This document shows positions 1 to 8,169 of a stretch of DNA of 18,378 nucleotides, in pieces (positions within the stretch are counted from its first letter, which is position 1; the number at the start of each line of letters is the position of its first letter). Source of the stretch: Spirogloea muscicola (lineage: Eukaryota; Streptophyta; Zygnematophyceae; Spirogloeales; Spirogloeaceae); assembly GCA_009602725.1 (NCBI GenBank), contig WELB01000207.1:192846-211223 (forward strand), given 5' to 3'. Under the pieces are notes generated by a model. It did no database searches. It was given only the letters and a program-made list of their open reading frames with translations, and had not been told where the DNA came from. Made by a program: the position numbers and the translations under genes.

Positions 1-1
1 C

Positions 2-2407
2 GCCGTGCTGCTCGGCGCCGCGCTGGGCGTCGTTTTACCACCGCAGGAGGCCCTGCGCTGGGTGCTCGCCGCTGCCGGTGGCCGCCGGGCCACCGCCGCC
101 CGCGGCTACTGGCGCGCGCCCTGGAGTGAGGCCTTCGAGGAGCCGGGCATCGGCGAGTACGCGCTCGCGCTCAGCGACATGATGGGCCCCGAGTTCCACG
201 ACAGCACCGTGCGCGGGCCGCCAGACGCCGCCGCCGGCGCCGCCGGCGGGGGGGGGCGGGGCCGCCAGCTGCGCGTGACGGACCGCGACGACTGGCGGCT
301 GGACCCGCTGGGGGACCCCGAGGAGGAGGATCTGGAGCCGGTGGAGCAGACGGACGAGGACGGCAACCCGCTGCCCTTCCAGTGGGCGCCCGTCTTCCAG
401 CTCGAGGGCTCGCCGCACGTGCCCAAGAGCAACTGGCGCGTGCCCGAGGGCATGTACGGCAAGTACGCCTTCATCAAGCTCGACGGCGACCGCGTCTACA
501 ACGCCGCCGACGCCGCCAACGTCAGTGGCGCGCTTGCTCCCCACGCCCAATCCCAGCCTTGCAGCCGCCTCTGTCTCTGCATCCGGCGCCGCCGTGCCTG
601 CCTTGACGGCTGACAGCCGGCCGCCCAGGCAACCGTGCGTGCTGACTGGGAGCCCGCTCCTCCCGTCGTTACGCCGCTCGCAGCTGCTGGCGGGCAAGCA
701 GGTGTCCCTTCTTGGCGACTCCCTCATGCAGCAGTTCTTCGACATGTTCATCGTGTCACTGCAAAAGTACGGCTTCGAGAGATTTATAACGCGGAACAAG
801 CGCCGGTGAGGTCTCGGGACCGAGCTCTCACCCGCGCGCCTCGACCTCTCATAGTCAGCAACCTCAACCACACTGGCTGTTCTGGGCTTCACGATTGCAG
901 TGAGGCAGTGCCCATGTGGCCGTGCGTCCGCTGGTTCGAGGGCCTGCTTGGCGCCTGACAGGCTTCTCGTCTGCCTGCCGCAGCTACCACTGCAATGGTA
1001 CCGTCGAAGAAAGCATGGAGGCAGCCGAGGCGAGGTTTGTGGCCATCGACGTGGACGGTCATGACGATGACGGTGATGCTCGGCGGCTAGAGCTGGACTC
1101 AGGGTGTGACTTGTGGATCGACACGTTCACCCTCGGAGGCCCGTTCAACAACCTGACCTGGAACTACTACAGGGGTACACACTGCCAGCAGCACTGACTT
1201 CCACGGCACTGACTTGTTCCCGATCGTCTGATGCATTAGGACTGCCTAATATACATGACGTGAGCACTGCGCACTTGCAGGCCCACCTGCGCTCGTTGAC
1301 AACCCCAGGCAACATCTCTGACATTGCCCTGGATTGCGCCAGCCACTGGTGCATCTGCTGTGCCCCGCTCCTGGCTGCAATGACAGTGGGCCGTCCTTCT
1401 CTGCTGCAGCATATCGACTCCCAGTCGACGGCTTGAAGCCAACCCATTTCACGCTGTGGCCAGCCATCCTGGATCACGTATTCGCAAATTCTGATGTGGT
1501 GCGTCCAAGGGCCAGCCCAACCCCTTTGCCGATTGCATGGTCCTGCACTCACCAGCTTGCTCGGGCTTCCTCCCTCAGCTTGAGGCGCGAATGACTTCGA
1601 TACTGGATCAAGCCTCTTCTTGATCAGGTACACTTGGGGTTCTGGTCCTCCATCCACTGTACCAAACCCTCGTTGCCGTAAGTGCAGGTCGTCGCAAACC
1701 TTGGCCTTCACTACGTGGACCAGCTGGCGGACTTGTACAGCGCCGATCTCGCGATTATTGCGGATCGTCTGGAAGCTTTTAACAACGTGCCAGGCAAACT
1801 CGGGTTCTTCAAGGAGACTACACCCCAGCATTTCTGCAGTAAACGGGGCAGTGGAGCATATGAAGGGGGCAAGGGCTCCCGAAAGGAGCTCAGCACATGC
1901 CACCCTGCCCCCCAGATCCACTTGCAGGTATGCAGGTTTCATGGCCATACTCATCCAGCAATTACCAACTTTGCATGTGGTCAACCTTAAACCACATCTA
2001 TCATGACATGCCTGCACATGACATGCCTGCACATCCTGTTCTTCTCTTCACGATGCCACTCTGATCACCTTTTGGTAGTAAGGTGCTCAAATTCGGCAAG
2101 CAGATAGGGCAACAAGCACTGAGGCTGCATGCAATTTCATGACTGCCATTTTCAGCTTTGGAGGCACCAGATTATGGAAGAGGTTGCCAAGGCCAGAAAC
2201 ATATCCATCATGGAGGGCTTCTGGCTGCAGAACATGCACAACTTCCACTTTGCCAATCTGGATCCGAATGCAAAGCGCGACTGTACGCACTTTGCATTTG
2301 TCGTCGAGTGGTGGGTGCCTTTGTTCGACTCATTGTTCAACACGGCAAGGACCCTGGGGTGTGACAAGCAGACAGTGACACAGGCCTACTGTCACCCCTA
2401 CGTTTGA
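2..2407 (+). CDS. PC-esterase (TBL/PMR5/Cas1p-like SGNH) protein, six exons, 5' partial
   Basis: Exons read as 2-520, 684-805, 984-1174, 1410-1498, 1688-1927 and 2156-2407. All junctions are GT..AG, phases agree, and the total is 1413 nt, giving 470 residues plus TGA. Exon 1 opens with a hydrophobic stretch (AVLLGAALGVVL), compatible with a signal anchor; the true start is probably upstream of the window. Exon 2 has the nucleophile block LLGDSLMQQ (GDS motif). Exon 5 has VVANLGLHY and FKETTPQHF, and exon 6 has DCTH (His codon 2288-2290), the DxxH motif of the family. Family knowledge: PF13839-type proteins move or remove acyl, often O-acetyl, groups on cell-wall or secretory-pathway polysaccharides. 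The plant PMR5N domain is not obvious, so this is an algal-type member and its substrate is unknown. All motifs are intact, unlike the tandem copy at 8170-11630, so this is the likely functional copy. No clear TGTAA polyadenylation signal was found close downstream. Confidence 0.8.
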
Positions 2408-3440
2408 TTGGGCCTGCATGTCAGCCCTGCTCGTGGGGGGGCTGCATGGTGTACCTCTATTAGTCCATCTAAACCCATTTGACCTGGCCAGCTTGGTCAA
2501 TACAGCATGACAGCAACAACCATCTGACTTCAAATGGTTGTTACTTGAGACGCATGCTAAGCATGGGGGCTGCTAAGTAGTGCGGGCCTTTGGCTGGCCA
2601 CAGCTTGGAGGGCTCATCCCATGCCAGGAGACAATCTGTGACTGACTTGTGGGCAAGTCCTCCACACGGACGCCACATTTTGAGTCATGATCATTCTTCG
2701 GAAGGCAGGGCAAGTGCCTGGTAGATCTTTGTAGGAAGTGTAGCTGGCATAGCAGATACTCGCTTACTTAGATCTGTGATCTGCGGCTCTTGGTCACCAT
2801 GCAGCAGTCTTAGGCCTTGGCCTAGCAAATGCCCCTAACAAGCGAAGCTGCATTCAACCTAACCACCTCTTGTGGTTCCTTTGCACCCCACTGGTCAGTG
2901 CCAAGATTGTTGAGGCTCCTGTGCGGATCCCTAAGTCTCTGAAATACGGTGTTGCTCTTTTGGCTAAGTTGATAGTCAATCCTGGCTCAACATGTCGTGA
3001 TGGCGTATCACAGATGCCCTCAACTTCATAAGAAGCCATCTTGCTGCTTGCTTCAGAGTATGACCCTTTTATGAGGATTTGTGATCTGAGCAAACATCGA
3101 TAGATTTTCTCCCTGGCATATAAAGTGTTCGTCCATAAATTCCTCTTTGGCAGCTACAATGTAGCAGTGTGGAAGCTGCACCACCCACCTCTCTCTTTCC
3201 CTTGACAATGGCCCGGGTTGCAGAGGGGTTGCGGCAGCGCCCACGAAGCAAAGCAAAGGAGATATTCATTGCGGTTTCCACTTCTGGCACCAGCAGCAGC
3301 AGCCGTTAGAGCAGAGCAGCAGCTACAGCACCAGCTAGAGCACAGGAGCAACAGCATGACCAGGAGGAATCGTTGTTAGCTACCTTCATTCCCCCTGCGT
3401 CCTGCAGGTGGCTGTCATCCTCGTTGGGCTGTTGCCCACT
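2408..3440. other. Intergenic stretch without a recognisable gene
   Basis: Downstream of the PC-esterase stop I see no credible coding exon; the open frames are short and have no recognisable motif. It presumably starts with the 3' UTR of that gene. Around 3290-3355 it becomes a low-complexity CAG/CAGCAG-rich tract. Confidence 0.5.
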
Positions 3441-3525
3441 TCAAGAAAAGAAACAGCTCCTCAATGTAAGGCAGTGGCTGTGAGAGGCCAGCCCAAAGCA
3501 ATGAACAAGACAAATGAAGTCAAGA
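3441..3525 (-). repeat. Family-A stem-loop repeat, possible 6-bp TSD
   Basis: On the minus strand this carries the family-A 3'-end order: a TTGTTCATT-like lead, GGGCTGG..CAGCC stem-loop (3474-3494), ATTGAGGAGC, then a TTTCTTTTCT terminus. TCAAGA occurs on both sides (3441-3446 and 3520-3525), a possible but short target duplication that could be chance. Confidence 0.5.
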
Positions 3526-3771
3526 GACTGCTTGTTAAACATCCAGACCTTATGCAACCATGGGCCATTGGCTCCAAAATCGTCTCGCGGAAAGCAAGTA
3601 GTTGGCACTTTGTTGACAAGCGGGTACATACTTGCCCATACACCTTCTGACTTCCGGCGCATGCGTGGCAGCTGCTGAGCTCGTACGCCAATGGACGGGG
3701 CACCTTCATTGCTGGTACAACCGTTGGCCCCTTGGAAGGCGATTGCCACCCAGCATTTGGATAAGATTTCC

Positions 3772-3928
3772 GTTTTTGTGGGTGTGGGCCACGCACAGCC
3801 ATGCCCCTTCAATGGAGCACTCGCGCTTCTTATTGTACGCGCTTGGCTGGCGTCTACAGCCACTCTCGAACATCGGCGAAAAGGAGATAGACTCTTCCAG
3901 TAGAGGGCGGATGGCTGTGCGATGAAGC
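3772..3928. repeat. Cluster of three degenerate family-A stem-loop repeats
   Basis: Two plus-sense units lie head to tail. Unit 3772-3831 has ACAGCCATGCCCC, CAATGGAGCACTCG and a CTTCTT end; unit 3832-3869 has GGCTGGCGTCTACAGCC. A third, minus-sense unit at 3889-3928 shares TCTTCCAGTAGAGGG with the unit at 4277-4333. They are diverged, and assignment rests on motif order rather than long identity. Confidence 0.45.
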
Positions 3929-4276
3929 AAGCTCTTCCCCGGAAGGGCGATCTTGAAAGCTAGCCCGAAAGTGGACAAGGTCCGAAAAGAGAGAAGGCGC
4001 GCGGTGCGCATGAAATTGAAAGGGAGGCTTATTTAAGCCAATACATTGTTCGTTCAAAGCAGAGGCTAGTGCAAATCAAACAAGGCTCCATGATGCGGGG
4101 AAAAGGGCGAGAAGAGTGCCAAATACACCGCTGCGCAGGTGCCGGCTTCGCATCACTGGCGCGCTCGCAGCTCCTACGCGGCGGCGGGGACCGGCAGAGC
4201 CCGTCGGCTGCCGGCGGCCGGCAGGGGCGGGGCGTGTGGCTGGGCAGCCTCTGGCAAGGAAATCACAGACAGGAAG

Positions 4277-4333
4277 ATCACAGATCTTCCAGTAGAGGGG
4301 CGATGGCTACGAGTGGCCAGCCAATGAAGAGCA
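4277..4333 (-). repeat. Degenerate family-A stem-loop repeat
   Basis: It reads TCTTCCAGTAGAGGGGCGAT, then GGCTACGAGTGGCCAGCC and AATGAAGAGC, matching the minus-sense order of the other stem-loop units. ATCACAGA is duplicated just upstream (4262-4269, 4277-4284), but only on one side, so it is not a flanking TSD. Confidence 0.4.
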
Positions 4334-4448
4334 TGGGAACAACAGAATCGAATGGAGAAAGTTGGATGAGAAGGGGCTGCTGACATTGACAAGATGGGCT
4401 TTTCCCAGAGCCGCTGGCCGCGGGGGTTGGGGTGGAGGTCGTGCTGAC

Positions 4449-4677
4449 TGGCTGGCTTCTTCTTTTCCAGCCCCCATCCTCAATGGGCGAGCACTTTCTT
4501 CTCTGACATAGCAACTTCCGGCCCCTTTGCACCTTTGTCAATTCTTTTTGGGCTGGCTTTTCGCAGCCCTTTGTAGCTGCTAATCGCTTGTAGGCCCCTC
4601 CACAACTTTGTCAATTCTTCTTGGGCTGGCTTTTCGCAGCCCTTGCCCCCATTGGGAGAGCCACTTCTTTCTTCTCT
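4449..4677 (+). repeat. Three tandem family-A stem-loop 3' ends
   Basis: There are three plus-sense units, at 4449-4506, 4532-4573 and 4605-4677. Units two and three share TTTGTCAATTCTT, GGGCTGGCTTTTCGCAGCCC and flanking bases, spaced about 73 bp apart. Units one and three end in the family terminus (TTTCTTCTCT just before GAC). This is the densest stem-loop cluster in the window and may be an array of short 3'-end insertions or a local tandem duplication of one. Confidence 0.6.
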
Positions 4678-4713
4678 GACGGCGCAGGGACGAGAGCCGG
4701 GATGGCGCTCCAC

Positions 4714-4749
4714 TGCTCAAGTGCTTACCCTTGTACTTGGCCACACATG
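4714..4749 (+). repeat. Left part of an old family-D 3' UTR, interrupted by copy a
   Basis: AGTGCTTACCCTTGTACTTG and the following GCCACACATG match the 3' UTR of copy d (AATGTGCTTACCTTCGTACT at about 11491-11510). The match resumes at 5400, on the far side of copy a. Confidence 0.6.
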
Positions 4750-5399
4750 AGAGAAGGGCTCGCCCATTGAGGATAGGGGCTGGAAAACCAGCCCAAAAAA
4801 GAATGAACAAAGTACGAGAAGGGGGCCAGAGGAAGCGCTAAGAAAACAAAGCACACAAAGAAAGAAAGCAGCTACAAATCACTCAGTAACCCCTGCTAAG
4901 CAGCCGCAAATCAGAGAGGCTAGGGTCCTGAAAGTGGGTGCCCTGGCCAGAGCCAGAGGCAGCAGCAAGAGCCCTGCCGGCGCGAAGGTGCAGCGCACAG
5001 GCCATCGACCGCTGCAGCGAGACGGCCAGGCGCATGCGATACAATTGCGCCAGCGACCCTGCTGCAGGGAAGTCTACAGGCTCCCATGGAAGCGACGGGC
5101 GATGGTGTGGCGGGCGAGCTGGGTGAGCAGCTCGAGCCACCGAGCGCCCAGCGCCCCATGGGTGTCTATGGCAACGGGAGGAACTTGTCGGCCGGCGGAT
5201 GGTCAGCGTACTTGAGCGGCGCCGGCCTTGGTGGCACACTGGGCTGGGTGGGAGCGGTCGAAGGCGTCGGTGGTCACCACGTCCAGGAGAAGACGTGGCC
5301 CGCCGGCCTGTGGGGTGGCCACCAGGTCTACGCGCCGGGCGTGGAGACCGTCGGCCCTGTCCTGGAGCGGCATGACGCCGGAGTGCTCCGCAGCCACCG
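4750..5399 (-). mobile_element. Family-A non-LTR retroelement 3' fragment (copy a), REL-like endonuclease end plus 3' stem-loop
   Basis: Read on the minus strand, this 5'-truncated copy starts inside a restriction-endonuclease-like domain: RRVDLVATPQAGGPRLLLDV, then TTDAF. It continues through KYADHPPADKFLPL, a downstream THGALGARWLELL block and a C-terminal end LSDLRLLSRGY with its stop near 4883. It then runs through a 3' UTR into the stem-loop GGGCTGGTTTTCCAGCCC and the terminus GGGCGAGCCCTTCTCT. The frame is broken near 5205-5212 and again near 5180. A 5-bp duplication ACATG (4745-4749, 5400-5404) borders it, and the flanks together form one family-D 3' tail. Family knowledge: a C-terminal PD-(D/E)XK nuclease marks several early-branching non-LTR retrotransposon clades. 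No reverse-transcriptase core is present. Confidence 0.7.
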
Positions 5400-5438
5400 A
5401 CATGGCCTCCCCATCTCTCAGTACACACGCATTTCACT
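5400..5438 (+). repeat. Right part of the old family-D 3' tail
   Basis: CATGGCCTCCCCATCTCT followed by a near match to AATACACACGCACTTCT is also found at 11520-11554, at the 3' end of copy d. It continues the element piece at 4714-4749. Its 3' end therefore agrees with the family-D end defined by the TSD of copy d. Confidence 0.6.
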
Positions 5439-5910
5439 GCGCAAGGTGGTGCGCGAGGCGTACGCCCCGCCCGGGCGGTGTCATCTGGGCCGGCGGCGGC
5501 GGCGCGGGGGCGGGGGGTGGCGGTCGGGCGCCGGCGCCCCGCCAACCCCTNACTTCAAAAGATGGAGGCGGCGTCACAAGCCATCAAGCGAGATATTGTT
5601 TATGCAGCAAGCCTGTATGTCACTGGGTCTACGCCAACCTGAGCGTGATGTACAGGGCTTTGCAGACTGGGCAGGTCGAAGCTGTCTACGCTGGGCACTC
5701 AAGCTGATACTGGCATACGGCATCGCTGATTTGTGCCACTCAGAGTCAACTTGACCTACTTAGTGTCTGGGTAACCAGAAAACCAAAGCCCGATTGTGGA
5801 CGCAGCGCCACGTGTAGTACCACCGCACTCATGCAGATGGGCGAGGTCAGGAGTTGGGGGCCAATGAAGGGAGCACAAGCCCTGCAAGAAGTAAGTGCCG
5901 TTACCTCTGT
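5439..5910. other. No recognisable gene; GC-rich stretch with one undetermined base
   Basis: 5480-5550 is a C/G homopolymer-rich stretch that ends at a single n (5551). From 5552 the composition drops to normal. I see no supported coding exon; open frames crossing the n are not credible. Confidence 0.5.
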
Positions 5911-5963
5911 TGAAAGTGGCTGGAAGTGGCTCAAGTGGCTGTGAAGGGCAGCCCCAACAGCAT
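5911..5963 (-). repeat. Degenerate family-A stem-loop repeat
   Basis: Minus-sense order is kept: TGAAAGTGGCT, then GTGGCTGTGAAGGGCAGCCC with a GGCTG..CAGCC stem, then CAACAGCATG. It shows an internal near-duplication (GTGGCTGGAAGTGGCTCAAG). Confidence 0.4.
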
Positions 5964-6404
5964 GCTTATCGGAGAAGTTACTTGGAAAGGTAGCAGCACT
6001 ACCACCAGGTTAAGATTCATGCACTTGATGGCCAATCGGGTGAGCTTAAGGGAGAGTGGGAGTGACAAGGTGCGCAAGCCAGAGGCAGCTCCAACGACTG
6101 GACCAACACTCCGAGGCATGGCACGCGTCTTCCAACAAGTGACGTGAGACATGGACATCAAGAGATTCTGGAATAAACTCCTCCGGCTGGAGGTGGTTCT
6201 CTGAATGCCAACCCAAGAAGACCAAGGAGAGTGGAATGGCCAACCACTCAGGCAAACAAGCGGCTATGAGGAATGGCCACTAGCTCGCCCCTTGTCACAA
6301 GTCTGAAGTCAAAAGAAGCAGGGACAACGCTCTTTCAAAAGGAGGCGATGGCTGTGGCTTCCCTCTCATCTCATCACAAGACATACAGCTCCTGATTGAT
6401 AAAG
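5964..6404. other. No recognisable gene
   Basis: No coding exon is supported. A weak stem-loop-repeat fragment (AAAGGAGGCGATGGCTGTGG) lies near 6337-6356. Confidence 0.4.
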
Positions 6405-6893
6405 GCAATTTTGTGTATTCAGAGCAAACGAGGGCCAAATGGCTAAGTACAAAAGCAAGCACATCCAAAGACGTGCTTAAGCTCAGCAAATTGACCCGCT
6501 CAGTAACCCCTGGTCAAAACATAGAGGTCGCTAATCGATGCCTGAATACTAAATATCAGATATGAAGCCCTTCTGCCACCAACTAGAGCTCGCCCAGCTT
6601 TCTGGTGCAAAGCATTAGCCTGGGCACACTGCAAACAGGCCGCTACTCGTCGTCGCAAGAACGACACGTATGCAGCTGGCAAGCCCATCTCAGCCGGAAA
6701 CACATCTGCACGATGTGTATAGCATAAAATGGCAATATTCTGGAGAAGTGTGTGGGAGCGAGGACCCAGACAGCCAAAGATGTCGACTGCCGCTGGCAGG
6801 AGCTAATCGCGTTTGGGGGTAATCAGAGTAGTGCCGTAACTTTCTTTGTTCTGCACCGCCCACTGGGTGGCCAGCGATGTGTGTCGATGCTGG
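6405..6893 (-). mobile_element. Family-D retroelement 3' fragment (copy b)
   Basis: Minus-strand translation runs from the region following the REL core (STHIAGHPVGG-like, then HYSDYP) to MGLPAAYVSFLRRRVAACLQ and the C-terminal DLYVLTRGY stop near 6500. It continues into a 3' UTR with GATGTGCTTGC and a terminus near AATACACAAAATTGC. It is highly similar to copy c (7226-7971) but lacks the 252-bp insertion found there, so it preserves the empty site GGCTGTCTGGGTCC at 6762-6775. The frame is interrupted. I could not find a convincing TSD, and the 5' boundary is set only by where similarity to copy c stops. Confidence 0.65.
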
Positions 6894-6977
6894 AATTAAT
6901 TTTTAGGGCATAGGCAGCGGCCTTGAAAGGAAAGGCCAGGACATCACATCGCTTCGCGCGCCCTCAGCTTCCACAGC

Positions 6978-7042
6978 AGAAGAAGAGCTCGCCCATAGAG
7001 AAGAGGGGCTGGCAAAGCCAACCCAAAAAGAATGAAAAAGGA
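6978..7042 (-). mobile_element. 65-bp family-A 3'-end insertion with perfect 13-bp TSD
   Basis: The exact direct repeat CAGCTTCCACAGC (6965-6977 and 7043-7055) flanks 65 bp. On the minus strand these read CATTCTTTTTGGG, a stem-loop (GGTTGGCTTTGCCAGCC), CTATGGGCGAGC and a TCTTCTTCT terminus. This matches the final part of copy a and of the 252-bp insertion, so it looks like an extremely 5'-truncated retroelement copy consisting of only the 3' stem-loop and tail. Confidence 0.75.
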
Positions 7043-7126
7043 CAGCTTCCACAGCTACTACCCCCTGGTGCTCAGCAGGAGTTAACAGAACCCGAGATCA
7101 TTCTTCTCTGGGCTGCCTTTTTCCAG

Positions 7127-7971
7127 GGACGTCATCATCGCCGCACACTTGACATTGTGGGCGTGCAACCTGGTGGAGGACCACGGGCCCTGGTCGACGT
7201 AATGATTACGGAGGCATATAAGGGCCCAGCATCGACACACATCGCTGGGCACGCGGTGGGCGGTGCAGAACAAAGAAAATTGCGGCACTACTCCGATTAC
7301 CCCAATGCGATTAGCTCCTGCCAGCTGCAATCAACATCCATGGCTGTCTGAGAGAAAGAAAGTGCTCGCCCATTGAGAATAGGGGCTGGAAAAGCCAGCC
7401 CAAAAAAGAATGAACAGAGTACAAGAAGGGGGCCAGGGGAAGCGCTAAGCAGCACCTTCGGGCCGGCAGAGCCCTCGCTGCTGCCTCTGGCTCTGGCCAG
7501 GGGACCCACTTCCACGAGCCTAGCATCTCCGACCTGCGGCTGCTTAGCAGAGGTTACTGAGTGATTCGTAGCTGCTTTGTTTCTCTGTGTGCTTGTTTTT
7601 CTTGTCTGGGTCCTCGTTTCCACACTCTCCTTGAACACATTGCCAATCTAGGCTACACTCGACGTGCAGATGTGTTTCCGGCTGCGATGGGCTTGCCAGC
7701 TGCATATCTGTCGCTCTTGCTGCGACGAGTTTCGGCCTGTTAGCAGCGTGCTCAGGCTAGTGCCTTGCACCAGAAGGCTGGGCGAGCTCTAGTTGGTGGT
7801 AGAAGGGCTCCGTTTCTGGCATCAAGTATTCATACATCGATTAGTGACCTTTATGGTTTGACCCGTGGTTATTGAGCGGGTCAATCTGCTGTAGGTCATG
7901 TAGATCTTTAGATGTGCTTGCCTTCGTACTTAGGCATTTGGAATACATATGTTTCTGATACACGGAATTTT
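7127..7971 (+). mobile_element. Family-D retroelement 3' fragment (copy c), 10-bp TSD, carries a nested insertion
   Basis: The 10-bp direct repeat CTTTTTCCAG (7117-7126, 7972-7981) borders this copy. Translation gives the REL-like core RRTLDIVGVQPGGGPRALVD followed by VMITEAY, then STHIAGHAVGGAEQRKLRHY. After the nested element it resumes with LGPRFHTLLEHIANLGYTRR, MGLPAAYLSLLLRR and a C-terminal DLYGLTRGY stop near 7875. The 3' UTR has GATGTGCTTGCCTTCGTACT and ends near GATACACGGAATTTT. Without the nested 252 bp and its duplication it is about 587 bp long. It lacks the reverse transcriptase, and an in-frame stop and the insertion make it non-coding now. Confidence 0.75.
7351..7602 (-). mobile_element. 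252-bp family-A insertion with 5' inversion (twin-priming structure), 6-bp TSD
   Basis: TGTCTG is duplicated on both sides (7345-7350, 7603-7608), and copy b keeps the uninterrupted site. The part 7351-7449 is the family-A 3' end in minus orientation (stem-loop and TTTCTTTCTCT terminus). The part 7450-7602 is the segment that lies directly upstream of it in copy a (C-terminal SDLRLLSRGY codons and start of the 3' UTR), but in plus orientation. In copy a the two segments are contiguous at about 4842, so the upstream 153 bp have been inverted in place. Confidence 0.75.
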
Positions 7972-8012
7972 CTTTTTCCAGCCCCTAACCTGAGGGGCCG
8001 AGCCCTTCTCTC

Positions 8013-8169
8013 GAAGTCGCTGAACTGCCGGCTCGCACATCCGCTGCCCCGACGGTCAGCAGGCAGCAGCTGCGCTCGTCGGGAGACAAGGCGGTGCGCC
8101 CGGCGCAGTGCCGCCGCATCGTCAGTGCGCCTCGGGGTTCCGGGGTTAGGGGCGGCAGACCCCTCCGCC
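8013..8169 (+). other. Upstream region of the PC-esterase pseudogene
   Basis: This GC-rich stretch lies between the old family-A stem-loop and the first possible ATG at 8170 (context CCGCCATGG). It could be the remaining promoter and 5' UTR of the tandem copy; I see no TATA-like box that I would call. Confidence 0.3.

Larger units (their letters stand above)
7098..8012 (+). repeat. Old family-A stem-loop copy, split by copy c
   Basis: The left part (7098-7126, TCATTCTTCTCTGGGCTGCC then TTTTTCCAG) and the right part (7972-8012, CTTTTTCCAG then CCCCTAACCTGAGGGGCCGA and GCCCTTCTCTC) together match the family-A 3' end in plus orientation. CTTTTTCCAG is duplicated because copy c inserted there. 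The 5' start of this old copy is unclear. Confidence 0.6.

Noticed and set aside
1145-2032. 295-codon open frame on the minus strand
   Set aside because: It is antisense to exons 4-5 and introns of the intact PC-esterase gene, has no family motif, and its codons have no relation to the conserved sense protein.
3282-3355. CAG-rich tract as a coding polyglutamine or serine exon
   Set aside because: It is a short low-complexity stretch in an intergenic area with no flanking coding signal.
4449-4677. Regularly spaced hairpins as a CRISPR array or transcription terminators
   Set aside because: Units differ in length and sequence, spacers are not uniform, the genome is eukaryotic, and the same units occur singly elsewhere as retroelement 3' ends.
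5086-5754. 222-codon plus-strand open frame across the undetermined base
   Set aside because: It is the antisense of the REL domain of copy a followed by GC-rich non-coding sequence and contains the n.
6391-6910. Target-site duplication for copy b
   Set aside because: CTTTATCAATCAGG at its 3' flank has no matching sequence at the 5' border; only short chance matches were found.
7351-7602. 252-bp insert as a DNA-transposon MITE with terminal inverted repeats (AGAGAAAGAAAG versus AGAAAAACAAGC)
   Set aside because: The apparent inverted termini are imperfect, and the internal inversion relative to copy a explains the structure better.
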